Shown here piece after piece: positions 1 to 7,611 of a DNA stretch of 64,000 nucleotides. The stretch's first letter is position 1. Each line of letters begins with the position of its first letter. The notes beneath the pieces are model-generated. The model ran no database searches, was not told where the DNA came from, and saw nothing but the letters and a program-made list of their open reading frames with translations. The stretch comes from Aquabacterium olei (lineage in GTDB: Bacteria > Pseudomonadota > Gammaproteobacteria > Burkholderiales > Burkholderiaceae_C), in NCBI RefSeq assembly GCF_003100395.1, contig NZ_CP029210.1, positions 3,286,001 to 3,350,000 on the forward strand. Direction: 5' to 3'. The translations under genes and the position numbers were made by a program.

Positions 1-1
1 C

Positions 2-706
2 ACCTACTTCGTGGTGCCTGCGTCCTCCAGCGCGAAGAGCATCAAGGACCTGGAGGGCAAGATCCTGTCGTGCCAGAAGGGCACCGCCGGGCAACTGCGG
101 CTCTACCGCTTCCTGGCCCACCACGGCTACAAGGAACCGGAGAAGCAGTTCCGCATCATCAGCCAGATCACCGACGACCGTCGCGCCTCGCTGGCCACCG
201 GCAACATCGCCGGCGCACTCGACACGCCCTTTGGCCTGGAGGCCCGCGGCATCGCCCGCACGCTGGACCAGATCTTCGACGACCCCTTCCAGAACGTGCC
301 GGGCTCGGTGTGGGTGGGCGAGGCCTTCGAGCAGCGCCATCCCGACCTGGTGCAGCGCATCGTCAACCGACTGGTCAAGACCGCGCACTGGAGTTCGCAG
401 GAAGCCAACCGGGAAACGCAGTACCAGCTGTGGACCCGCGCAGGCGACAACACCTACATCGACAACAAGCGGGTGTGGGACCGCACAAAGGACCTGCGCA
501 ACCGGATCACCCCCCTGCTGGACGAGTACTACACCGCCTCCATCCAGCGCTCGGTGAACGAGATCAAGGGCCACCGCCTGTCGCGCCGCGACGTGAGCCT
601 GGACGGCTGGATCGAGCCCAAGTACCTGAACCACGCGCTGCGCGAACAGAAGCTCGAGACGTACTGGCCCACCCAGGACGCCAACGGCAAGTTCATCCGC
701 ACCTGA
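2..706 (+). CDS. ABC transporter substrate-binding protein, 5' truncated
   Basis: C-terminal 234 or so residues of a periplasmic binding protein of the NMT1/SsuA/TauA-like class, which captures small organic or inorganic anions for import. The frame is open to the first base of the window, so the signal peptide and N-lobe lie outside. Visible are the segment with Ser-Ala-Lys-Ser-Ile-Lys-Asp-Leu-Glu-Gly-Lys, typical of the lobe hinge in this class, and the GTAGQLRLY stretch. It lies 27 bases upstream of the first permease, with two permeases and an ATPase following, so this is the first visible gene of one importer operon. The ligand cannot be read from sequence. Sulfonate, taurine, sulfate-ester and nitrate-type binding proteins all belong to this group; a sulfur compound is favoured because sulfur genes follow. 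Confidence 0.85.
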   Translation, partial: TYFVVPASSSAKSIKDLEGKILSCQKGTAGQLRLYRFLAHHGYKEPEKQFRIISQITDDRRASLATGNIAGALDTPFGLEARGIARTLDQIFDDPFQNVPGSVWVGEAFEQRHPDLVQRIVNRLVKTAHWSSQEANRETQYQLWTRAGDNTYIDNKRVWDRTKDLRNRITPLLDEYYTASIQRSVNEIKGHRLSRRDVSLDGWIEPKYLNHALREQKLETYWPTQDANGKFIRT

Positions 707-733
707 CCCCCGCGACCCGAGAAGGAACCCACC

Positions 734-1609
734 ATGGCCGTGTCCACCGACGACCTTGCAATCTTTCCGCCGGAGGGAGCACTGCCCGCCACACCGGCAT
801 CGACGCGCCGGTCACCGTCGCGTGTCGCGGGGGGGTTGGCCTGGCTGGCCAGCACCCTCGGTACCGTGGCGCTCGGCCTCATCCTGCCGGCCGCGCTGTT
901 CGCCCTGTGGTGGACGGCCGCCGACCGCCACTGGATCGCCGAGCAGATCCTGCCGTCGCCGGCGTTCGTGTGGGAATCGCTCGGCATCGTGTGGGACAGC
1001 GGCGAGCTGCTGGGCCACGTCGGCCACAGCGCCCGACGTGCCGCGCTGAGCCTGTTGATCGGTGGCGGGGCCGGGCTGGTGCTGGGCTTTGCCATGGGCC
1101 TGTCCGAGCGGATCAGGGCCTATGTGTGGCCCAGCTTCAATGCACTCGCGCAGCTGCCGGTGCTCGGCTGGATCCCGCTGCTCATCATCTTCATCGGCAT
1201 CGAAGAAGGCCTGAAGCTGACGGCCATCTCGATCGCGGTGGTCGTGCCGGTCGCGCTCAGCACGCTCAATGGCATCGCCAACATTCCGGCGGCGCTGCTC
1301 GAGGTCGGGCGCGTCTACCGCTTCAGCGCATGGCAGACCCTGGGTCGCATCGTGCTGCCGGCCACCACGCCAGCCTTGTTCACGGGCTTGCGTCAGGGCG
1401 TGATGCAGGCATGGCTCACCACGATCTTCGTCGAGCTGTTGTCCTCCAGCGAGGGGCTGGGGTTCTTCATGTCCTACAGCCGCTCGCTCAGCCAGATCGA
1501 CATGGTGATCGTCTCCATGCTGGCCATCGGCGTGCTGGGCCTCGCCATCGAACTCACCTTGCGGCTGGTCGAATCCCGGCTGCAAGGCTGGCGCCGCAAC
1601 GCCTTCTGA
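734..1609 (+). CDS. ABC transporter permease (SsuC/TauC type), first of two
   Basis: 291-residue inner-membrane permease of the binding-protein-dependent transport family. After a polar N-terminus of about 35 residues there are roughly six hydrophobic spans. The cytoplasmic EAA loop is recognisable near residue 190 (LLEVGRVYRF... then GRIVLPA), which docks on the ATPase. The ATG at 734 has a GAAGGA ribosome-binding site 8 bases upstream. It follows the binding protein by 27 bases and precedes a second, different permease by 26 bases. SsuC and TauC usually act as homodimers made by one gene, so two permease genes here suggest a heterodimeric channel. Substrate not determinable from sequence. 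Confidence 0.9.
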   Translation: MAVSTDDLAIFPPEGALPATPASTRRSPSRVAGGLAWLASTLGTVALGLILPAALFALWWTAADRHWIAEQILPSPAFVWESLGIVWDSGELLGHVGHSARRAALSLLIGGGAGLVLGFAMGLSERIRAYVWPSFNALAQLPVLGWIPLLIIFIGIEEGLKLTAISIAVVVPVALSTLNGIANIPAALLEVGRVYRFSAWQTLGRIVLPATTPALFTGLRQGVMQAWLTTIFVELLSSSEGLGFFMSYSRSLSQIDMVIVSMLAIGVLGLAIELTLRLVESRLQGWRRNAF

Positions 1610-1635
1610 ACCCGACCTGACCGGAACGCTTCACC

Positions 1636-2412
1636 ATGTCTCTGCCTTCCAAACGACCTGACTGGCGCGGCTGGGTGCTGCCTGCTACTTTCATCGCGCT
1701 GTGGTTCACCGCCACGCAGCTGCACTGGGTGAACACCCGGCTCATCGTGCCGCCCGCAGGCGTGGTGACCACCGCGTTCACCGAATTGCAGAAGCCCGAT
1801 TTCCATGTCGGCGTGGCGCTCAGCCTGTGGCGAGATCTCTCCGGCTTTGCAATCGGCGCACTGGCCGGGGTGGCCGTCGGCACCCTGATCGGCGTGTCCC
1901 GCCTGGCCGACAAGCTCATTGGCCCGACCTTCCACACGGCCCGCCAGATCTCGCTGTTCGCATGGCTGCCCTTGCTCTCGGCCATCCTCGGCACCGGGGA
2001 TGTGGCCAAGATCCTGTTCATCGGATTCTCGACTTTCTACCCCGTGGTGCTGGGCACGATCGAGGGCGTACGGGGCGTGACCCAGGCCCATGCCGAGGTG
2101 GCCCGTGTGTACGGGTTCACGCCCTGGCAGACGCTGCGCCGCCTGGTGTGGCCGGCTGCCGCGCCACAGATGCTGGGTGGCCTGCGCCTGGGGCTGATCT
2201 ATGCCTGGCTGGCGACCATCGGCGCCGAGTTCCTGCTCGTCAACGACGGACACGGCATCGGCAACATCGTCTTCAAGGGGCGCAATGCCTTCAACGTCGA
2301 GCTGATCCTCTTCGGCCTGCTGGCCATCGGCCTGGTCGGCGTGGTGTTCAACCGCCTGGCCACGCTGGCCGAGCAGCGCCTGCTGCACTGGCGCGCGCCC
2401 GCGCGTCGCTGA
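1636..2412 (+). CDS. ABC transporter permease (SsuC/TauC type), second of two
   Basis: 258-residue membrane permease, paralogous to the gene just upstream but clearly divergent and without its long N-terminal extension. The EAA-loop equivalent reads HAEVARVYGF followed by RRLVWPAAAP, and the C-terminal spans include the LIYAWLATIGAEFL stretch common in this family. It starts at ATG 1636, 26 bases after the first permease, and is followed after 48 bases by the ATPase. Presumably it forms the other half of the translocation pore. Fusion or duplication of permeases is known in some sulfate-ester and nitrate-type importers, but nothing in this sequence fixes the substrate. Confidence 0.9.
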   Translation: MSLPSKRPDWRGWVLPATFIALWFTATQLHWVNTRLIVPPAGVVTTAFTELQKPDFHVGVALSLWRDLSGFAIGALAGVAVGTLIGVSRLADKLIGPTFHTARQISLFAWLPLLSAILGTGDVAKILFIGFSTFYPVVLGTIEGVRGVTQAHAEVARVYGFTPWQTLRRLVWPAAAPQMLGGLRLGLIYAWLATIGAEFLLVNDGHGIGNIVFKGRNAFNVELILFGLLAIGLVGVVFNRLATLAEQRLLHWRAPARR

Positions 2413-2460
2413 CCTGCCGCCACCGACCGACTTCCTTCGAACCCAGACTCAGGAGCCGCC

Positions 2461-3273
2461 ATGCCCCACGCAGGCACCATCGACATCCAGCAACTTCACA
2501 AGCAGTACGACGTCAAGGGCCAGCCCTTGAAGGTCCTGCAGGACATCAACCTCTCGATCCGCCCGGGCGAGTTCATCAGCATCGTGGGGGCCAGCGGCTG
2601 CGGCAAATCAACGTTGCTGCGCCTGTTGATCGGCCTGGAATCCGGCTACAGCGGCAAGCTGCTGCTGGACGGCAAGCCCATCCAGGGCACGAGCCTGGAT
2701 CGCGGCATCGTGTTCCAGGAGCACCGCCTCTTTCCCTGGCTGAGCGTCGAGCAGAACGTCGCGCTGGGCCTGCTGAACGCACCGGGCACCCAGGCCGAGA
2801 AGGACCGCAGCGTGCGCGAGCACATCGAACTCGTGGGGCTCAAGGGGTTCGAGAAAGCCTACCCCTATCAGCTCTCGGGCGGCATGTCACAGCGCGTGGC
2901 CATTGCCCGCGCGCTGGTCAACCGCCCGGAAGTACTGCTGCTCGATGAACCCTTCGGCGCGCTCGACGCCCTGACGCGCACCCGGCTGCAGCAGGAACTG
3001 CAGCGCATCTGGCAGGCCGAGGGCATCACTGCCATCCTCGTCACGCACGATGTGGAGGAAGCCGTCTACCTCGGCGACCGCATCGTCGTGATGGAGCCGC
3101 GCCCCGGCCGCATCAAGCGCATCGTCGACGTGCCGCTGGCGCGTCCGCGCGACCGGGTCAGCGCGGCCTTCACGGCCATCAAGGACGACGTGCTCGGCGA
3201 ATTCAACCACGAGATCAACCACGCCACCGTGGCCGAGCGGCTCGAACGCGTGACCGACCCGCTCACGGCCTGA
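2461..3273 (+). CDS. ABC transporter ATP-binding protein (SsuB/TauB type)
   Basis: 270-residue cytoplasmic ATPase powering the importer encoded upstream. Walker A is GASGCGKST at residues 43-51. The Q-loop region is [11 protein letters not shown], the signature is [15 protein letters not shown], Walker B is [12 protein letters not shown], and the switch histidine lies in LVTHDVEEA. Length and the [20 protein letters not shown] tail are typical of SsuB/TauB/NrtD ATPases. It starts at ATG 2461 preceded by CAGGAGCCGCC. The last importer gene, it is followed after only 35 bases by the exported rhodanese-like gene, so the operon probably continues downstream. Confidence 0.92.
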   Translation: MPHAGTIDIQQLHKQYDVKGQPLKVLQDINLSIRPGEFISIVGASGCGKSTLLRLLIGLESGYSGKLLLDGKPIQGTSLDRGIVFQEHRLFPWLSVEQNVALGLLNAPGTQAEKDRSVREHIELVGLKGFEKAYPYQLSGGMSQRVAIARALVNRPEVLLLDEPFGALDALTRTRLQQELQRIWQAEGITAILVTHDVEEAVYLGDRIVVMEPRPGRIKRIVDVPLARPRDRVSAAFTAIKDDVLGEFNHEINHATVAERLERVTDPLTA

Positions 3274-3308
3274 GCCAGTCCCTTTCCATTCTTTCACCTC
3301 ACCGCTTC

Positions 3309-3812
3309 ATGCAGTCCAAGAACATGACCACCCGTTCCGTTCTCTCGCTTCTCTCCATCGCCGCCGCTGTGACGCTGTCTGCTCCTGCGGCCCACGCTCA
3401 AGAAGCGGCCCCCGCTGGCGAGCCGGCCGCCTCGGCCCCGAAGCCTTACGTGGCCCCCCCCTGGACCTACAAGACGCGCCAGCTCAGCCGCAACGACGTC
3501 GACCGGCTGCTGAGCAACCCGAAGAAGCTGCTCGTGCTGGACGTGCGTCGTCCCGATGAACTGGTGAAGTACGGCAGCCTGGCCGTCTACCTGAGCGTGC
3601 AACTCAAGGACCTTCCTTACGCGCTGGACTACATCCCGCGCGATCGCCAGATCATCACGGTGTCCAACCGGGCGCACCGTGCGGGCGCGGCCGGCGACCT
3701 GCTGGCCAGCAAAGGCTACAAGGTGGCTGGTGCGCTGGGCTCGGAAGACTACCGCGAGGCCGGCGGCAGCCTCCAGAAGGTGTTGCCGCCTCCGCCCAAG
3801 CCGGCACAGTGA
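3309..3812 (+). CDS. Exported rhodanese-like protein lacking the catalytic cysteine
   Basis: 167 residues with a Sec-type signal peptide (hydrophobic core from about residue 10 to 25, cleavage near AHA-Q) and then a Pro/Ala-rich linker. One rhodanese fold follows: LLVLDVRRPDE near residue 75, then the active-site loop. In that loop the position of the catalytic cysteine is Ser119 (IITVSNRAHRAG), and the whole protein contains no cysteine. A persulfide-transfer reaction is therefore not possible by the usual mechanism, and a binding or structural role is inferred. An internal ATG at 3324 is an alternative start that still leaves a full signal peptide. It sits 35 bases after the ABC ATPase and 10 bases before the cytochrome b561 gene, with an AGGAGGA site overlapping its end. 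The three are probably co-expressed. Confidence 0.85.
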   Translation: MQSKNMTTRSVLSLLSIAAAVTLSAPAAHAQEAAPAGEPAASAPKPYVAPPWTYKTRQLSRNDVDRLLSNPKKLLVLDVRRPDELVKYGSLAVYLSVQLKDLPYALDYIPRDRQIITVSNRAHRAGAAGDLLASKGYKVAGALGSEDYREAGGSLQKVLPPPPKPAQ

Positions 3813-3822
3813 GGAGGACAGC

Positions 3823-4596
3823 ATGACCACGCACGCGAACACCGACACCCTGCATGCAGGGCTGGCGCCGCCGGCGGAGACGGTGGAGAAGGCCCCTGCT
3901 GCGACCCTCACCGTGCCCATCTGGGACCTCGGACTGCGGGTCTTTCACTGGTCGCTGGTGGCCGCAGTGAGCGCCGCCATCGCCACCGGCCTGACCGGCG
4001 GCGACTGGATGGTGTGGCACGGACGCGCCGGCATCGCCATCGCGGGCCTGCTGGGCTTCCGCCTCAGCTGGGGCCTGCTCGGGTCCGAGACGGCCCGTTT
4101 CCGGGCCTTTGTGCCCACGCCAGCCCGCCTGCGGGCCCATCTGGCAGGGCGGTGGCACGGCGTCGGGCACAACCCGCTGGGGGCGCTGTCGGTGATCGCC
4201 CTGCTGGCCCTGCTCGCCGTGCAACTGGGCACCGGTCTGTTCAGCCATGACGACATCGCCTTCAGTGGCCCCCTCGTCTCGCTCGTGACCGATGAGCAGA
4301 TCAGCGACCTGACGGCATGGCACCACCGCGTGGTCAACCTGCTGTACGGCCTGCTCGGCCTGCACATCGCGGCCATCGCCTTCTATGCGACGGTACGCCG
4401 CAAGAACCTGGTGCGCCCCATGGTGACCGGTCGGGCCGCGCTGCCCCCCGGCACCCGACCGCCCCGCGCGGGCAAGCCCGTGGCGCTCGTGCTCTCGGTG
4501 GCGATTGGCGCGGGGGTGGCCTGGGGCGCGAGCGGCCTGTGGGTCACACACGAGCCCGTCGCACCGGCCGCGTCGCAGCCCACCCCCGCGTGGTGA
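3823..4596 (+). CDS. Cytochrome b561-family membrane protein
   Basis: 257-residue integral membrane protein of the b-type cytochrome family (PF01292 type, as in Ni/Fe-hydrogenase and b561 cytochromes). A polar N-terminus of about 35 residues precedes four main helices. Histidines suited to bind heme occur in the VFHWSLV, VWHGRAGI, WHHRVVN and GLHIAAI segments. A fifth hydrophobic helix (ALVLSVAIGAGVAWGASGLWV) lies near the C-terminus. The start at 3823 is chosen for its very strong AGGAGGA ribosome-binding site, although the frame is open further upstream. It probably passes electrons between the quinone pool and a periplasmic partner. The adjacent exported rhodanese-like protein and the importer upstream are the obvious candidates for a shared task, but that is inference. 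Confidence 0.85.
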   Translation: MTTHANTDTLHAGLAPPAETVEKAPAATLTVPIWDLGLRVFHWSLVAAVSAAIATGLTGGDWMVWHGRAGIAIAGLLGFRLSWGLLGSETARFRAFVPTPARLRAHLAGRWHGVGHNPLGALSVIALLALLAVQLGTGLFSHDDIAFSGPLVSLVTDEQISDLTAWHHRVVNLLYGLLGLHIAAIAFYATVRRKNLVRPMVTGRAALPPGTRPPRAGKPVALVLSVAIGAGVAWGASGLWVTHEPVAPAASQPTPAW

Positions 4597-4692
4597 CCTG
4601 CACACCACGCATAAGCAAGCTCAGTTTCATTCGTTCTGCTTCCATCGACCCACTTCTAGCATCCGATCACCTGTTCACCACATCACACCAAC
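4597..4692 (+). promoter_or_regulatory. AT-richer leader before the sulfate-binding protein gene
   Basis: 96-base spacer with visibly lower GC than its surroundings (about 4606-4690), so a promoter for sbp is likely. No convincing -35/-10 pair or CysB-like site could be assigned by eye, and there is no hairpin with a T run that would end the preceding operon. Confidence 0.3.
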
Positions 4693-5721
4693 ATGCTGTT
4701 CTCGAAATCTTCTCGTCGTGCCTTTCACGTCCTCGCCCTCGCATCGGCCCTGGCTGTCACGGGCCTCGCCCCGCTGGCCGCCCACGCCAAGGACATCACG
4801 CTGCTGAACGTGTCGTATGACCCGACGCGCGAGCTCTATCAGGAGTACAACGCGGCATTCGCCAAGCACTGGAAAGCCAAGACCGGTGACAACGTGGTCG
4901 TCAAGGCCTCGCACGGCGGCTCGGGCAAGCAGGCCCGCTCGGTGATCGACGGCCTGGAAGCCGACGTGGTGACCCTCGCACTCGCCTACGACATCGATGC
5001 CATCGCCGACAAGGGCCTGCTCAAGACCGACTGGCAGAAGGCCTTCAAGGGCAACAGCTCGCCCTACACGTCCACCATCGTCTTCCTGGTGCGCAAGGGC
5101 AACCCCAAGCAGATCCGGGACTGGGACGACCTCGTCAAGCCCGGCGTGGCCGTCATCACGCCCAACCCCAAGACCTCGGGCGGCGCCCGCTGGAACTACC
5201 TGGCGGCATGGGGCCAGGCGCTGAAGAAGACCGGCTCGGAAGCCCAGGCCAAGGCATTCGTGACCCGCCTGTTCGAGAACGTCCCCGTGCTGGACTCCGG
5301 CGCCCGCGGCTCGACCGTGACCTTTGCGGAGCGTGGCCAGGGTGACGTGCTGCTCGCCTGGGAGAACGAGGCCCACCTGTCGCTCAAGGAGTTCGGCGCA
5401 GACAAGTTCGACATCGTGTACCCGAAGATCAGCATCTACGCCGAGCCGCCCGTGGCCGTCGTGGACAAGGTGGTCGACAAGCGCGGCACCCGTGACGTGG
5501 CCAAGGCCTACCTGGAATACCTCTACAGCGCCGAAGGCCAGGACATCGCCGGCAAGAACTTCTACCGCCCGACCGACCCGAAGGCCGCCGCCAAGTACGC
5601 CAAGCAGTTCCCCAAGATCGAACTGCAGAAGATCGACGACGTGTTCGGGGGCTGGACCAAGGCACAGAAGACGCACTTTGCCGATGGCGGTGTCTTCGAC
5701 CAGATCTACACGAAGAAGTAA
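4693..5721 (+). CDS. sbp: Periplasmic sulfate-binding protein
   Basis: 342-residue sulfate (thiosulfate) binding protein of the Sbp/CysP family. A signal peptide ends near AAHA-KD. The mature start [17 protein letters not shown] and the [14 protein letters not shown] block are diagnostic: these residues form the sulfate pocket in Sbp. Later [17 protein letters not shown] and the [16 protein letters not shown] block, also part of the pocket, are intact. It normally delivers sulfate to the CysTWA importer, but no cysT, cysW or cysA gene is nearby, so it must work with a transporter encoded elsewhere. A strong terminator lies 70 bases downstream. Expression under sulfur limitation is expected from the family; here it also fits the neighbours. 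Confidence 0.95.
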   Translation: MLFSKSSRRAFHVLALASALAVTGLAPLAAHAKDITLLNVSYDPTRELYQEYNAAFAKHWKAKTGDNVVVKASHGGSGKQARSVIDGLEADVVTLALAYDIDAIADKGLLKTDWQKAFKGNSSPYTSTIVFLVRKGNPKQIRDWDDLVKPGVAVITPNPKTSGGARWNYLAAWGQALKKTGSEAQAKAFVTRLFENVPVLDSGARGSTVTFAERGQGDVLLAWENEAHLSLKEFGADKFDIVYPKISIYAEPPVAVVDKVVDKRGTRDVAKAYLEYLYSAEGQDIAGKNFYRPTDPKAAAKYAKQFPKIELQKIDDVFGGWTKAQKTHFADGGVFDQIYTKK

Positions 5722-5790
5722 GGCGGGGAGAAGTCGAAAGCAAGTGGGGGTGCCCGGAGGTCCGTGTCAGGCCTCCAAGGCACATTGAGA

Positions 5791-5830
5791 ACGGCCCCGG
5801 CGTCATGCCGCCGGGGCCGCTTTTTTTTTT
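5791..5830 (+). terminator. Rho-independent terminator after sbp
   Basis: Perfect 11-bp GC stem (CGGCCCCGGCG paired with CGCCGGGGCCG), short loop, then ten T residues. Strong on the + strand only, so it ends sbp transcription and shields the convergent regulator gene. Confidence 0.95.
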
Positions 5831-5887
5831 GAGGTCTGCCGCGACCGGAGAACAGAGGATCCGCGCACGGGCCACAGCCCGCGCTGC

Positions 5888-7099
5888 TCAGAGCGACAGC
5901 AGCGCTTCGCCGCCGTGCGGGCCGGAGGTCTCAGCCTCCGCCGCCGCATCCGCCAGGGCCTCGGCCTCGTCGGGCCCGGCGAGCAGGCCGTGCCGCTTGA
6001 GCTGCGTGCGCAGCATGTTGCGGGTGATGCCCAGCACGCGGGCCGCCCGCACCTGGTTCTGCCCGGCGTGGGCATACGCCGCATGCACCAGGGCCGACTC
6101 GACCTTCTGGAACAGCGCCGCCTCGCCCTGTTGCAGCAGGTCGTTCAGTGCATCCTGCAGGCGCGTCAGCGCCGACGCACCGGCGTTCCCCGGCGCGTCG
6201 GCCCGCGCGGGCGCCGCAGCCGGCCCAGCAGCAGCCGGCATCGCGCCCACACCGCCGACAACCAGCCGCTCGGACGGAGTCGCGCCCGCGGCACCGGCCA
6301 GCGGAACCAGCCGGATGTCCTCTGCCCGGACCACCCCTTCGCGGCACACGATCAGGGCGTAGTGCATCGCGTTTTCCAGCTCACGGATGTTGCCAGGCCA
6401 GCTGTAGGTGCGCAGCAGGTGCCGGGCCTCGTCGCTGAGCTCCGCGCGGTCGATCTTCAGTCGTCCGCGATAGACCTCCATGAAGTGCCGGGCCAACGGC
6501 ACGATGTCACCCGGGCGTTCCCGCAGTGGCGGCAGGCGCACACTGGCCACGCTCAGCCGGTAGAACAGATCTGCCCGGAAGTGCTGGGCCTCCACGGCTC
6601 GCGCCAGGTCGATGTTGGTGGCAGCCACCAGGCGCACATCGAGCGGGATGCCCTTGCGCGAACCCAGCCTCACCACCTGGCGCTCCTGCAGCACCCGCAG
6701 CAGCTTGACCTGCAGGGCCAGCGGGAGGTCGCCGATCTCGTCAAGGAAGAGGGTGCCGCCATTGGCCGCCTCGAACCAGCCTGCACGGGACTGTGACGCC
6801 CCCGTGAACGCACCGGACTCGTGGCCGAACAGCTCTGCGTCGATCAGGGACTCGCTGAAGGCACCGCAGTTGACGGGCACGAAGGGTCCGCGCCGGCCAC
6901 TGACAGCGTGCAAATGCCGGGCGACGAGCTCCTTGCCGGTACCGGTTTCACCGGTGACGAGCACCGTGGCGTCACTGGAGGCGATGCGCTCGATGTGCTC
7001 GAGCAACTGCAGCGAGTTGGGGTCATGAAACACCAGGGCCTTGGCCCGGATGGAGAGGGCGGATGCCGGCGAATCCGGCAGGGTGAGCAATCGATCCAT
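5888..7099 (-). CDS. Sigma54-dependent Fis-family activator, SfnR-like
   Basis: 403-residue bacterial enhancer-binding protein with no sizeable N-terminal sensor domain. The AAA+ domain starts around residue 25: Walker A GETGTGKE at 50-57, the sigma54-contact loop GAFTGA at 96-101, and a Walker B-like stretch GGTLFLDEIGDLP. An Ala/Pro-rich linker follows, then a C-terminal Fis-type helix-turn-helix (QVRAARVLGITRNMLRTQL). This architecture matches SfnR, the activator of dimethyl-sulfone and related organosulfur use in Pseudomonas. The neighbourhood of sulfur genes supports the assignment, but orthology is unproven. ATG 7099 is preferred; an in-frame start at 7144 would add 15 residues but run through a repeated DNA motif. 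Without a sensor domain, control is probably at its own transcription. Confidence 0.85.
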   Translation of the reverse strand: MDRLLTLPDSPASALSIRAKALVFHDPNSLQLLEHIERIASSDATVLVTGETGTGKELVARHLHAVSGRRGPFVPVNCGAFSESLIDAELFGHESGAFTGASQSRAGWFEAANGGTLFLDEIGDLPLALQVKLLRVLQERQVVRLGSRKGIPLDVRLVAATNIDLARAVEAQHFRADLFYRLSVASVRLPPLRERPGDIVPLARHFMEVYRGRLKIDRAELSDEARHLLRTYSWPGNIRELENAMHYALIVCREGVVRAEDIRLVPLAGAAGATPSERLVVGGVGAMPAAAGPAAAPARADAPGNAGASALTRLQDALNDLLQQGEAALFQKVESALVHAAYAHAGQNQVRAARVLGITRNMLRTQLKRHGLLAGPDEAEALADAAAEAETSGPHGGEALLSL

Positions 7100-7114
7100 G
7101 GCGTAGGCATGCTG

Positions 7115-7148
7115 CAAAGCACACACGGTAGTTCCAAAGCACACACGG
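7115..7148 (-). repeat. Tandem 14-nt operator-like repeat upstream of the sfnR-like gene
   Basis: Two identical copies of CAAAGCACACACGG at 7115-7128 and 7135-7148, 20 bases apart start to start, so on nearly the same helical face after two turns. They lie 16-49 bases upstream of the chosen regulator start, where a repressor or activator of that gene would bind. Confidence 0.6.
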
Positions 7149-7184
7149 CGGAAGGTGTTTTTTCACCGGTCGATATGCAGGCGC

Positions 7185-7202
7185 GGCACATGAAGGCACA
7201 TG
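7185..7202. repeat. Tandem GGCACATG repeat, 10-base period
   Basis: GGCACATG occurs at 7185-7192 and again at 7195-7202, exactly one helical turn apart, within the 193-base divergent spacer between the sigma54 activator and the molbindin gene. No complete sigma54 -24/-12 element was found around it. A protein-binding role is inferred only. Confidence 0.4.
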
Positions 7203-7292
7203 CGCAGAGCGCAGATCGAAGCACGATGTTCTTCGTTCGCACGCCCCATGGTCGCTCATACGATGAGCCGACCGAATTGAAAAGGATGTGCC

Positions 7293-7511
7293 ATGACCGT
7301 CTCTGCCATCAACGTGCGCAACCAGTTCCGCGGCAAGGTCCGCGACATCATCGAAGGCCAGGTGGTGTCCGAGGTCGAGGTGGAAACACCATCGGGCCTC
7401 ATCGTCACCTCGGTGATCACCACACGCTCAGTGCATGAGCTTGGCCTCGTGCCAGGAAAGGAGGTCATTGCGCTCGTGAAGTCGACCGAGGTGTCCATCG
7501 CCGCCCTGTGA
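7293..7511 (+). CDS. Mop-type molbindin (TOBE domain), SsuF-like
   Basis: 72-residue single-domain Mop/TOBE protein, which in the family forms oligomers that bind molybdate or other oxyanions in the cytoplasm. The pattern SAINVRNQFRGKVRDIIEG, VVSEVEVETPSGLIVTSVIT, then GLVPGKEVIALVKSTEV is classic for Mop. ATG 7293 has an AAAAGGA site. The ssuEADCBF sulfonate operon of Pseudomonas putida ends with a similar small protein, SsuF, needed there for aryl-sulfonate use, so a sulfur-linked job is likely given the neighbours. Divergent from the sigma54 activator. It could alternatively be a plain molybdate store. Confidence 0.88.
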   Translation: MTVSAINVRNQFRGKVRDIIEGQVVSEVEVETPSGLIVTSVITTRSVHELGLVPGKEVIALVKSTEVSIAAL

Positions 7512-7525
7512 GGTTTCCGAAGGCC

Positions 7526-7560
7526 GGACCAGGCGACCACCTCGGCCGCCGACCTGGTCC
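7526..7560. repeat. Inverted repeat downstream of the molbindin gene
   Basis: GGACCAGG (7526-7533) and CCTGGTCC (7553-7560) form a perfect 8-bp stem around a 19-base GC-rich loop, 15 bases after the stop codon. There is no T run, so this is at most a transcript-stabilising hairpin or weak attenuator. Confidence 0.35.
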
Positions 7561-7611
7561 CCCCTGTGCGCCGGCCCCTTCTTTCATCGCCCAGCCTGAC
7601 GACCCGACACC

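Noticed and set aside
7150..7292. Sigma54 -24/-12 promoter between the activator and the molbindin gene
   Set aside because: No GG-N10-GC pair with acceptable flanks was found on either strand.
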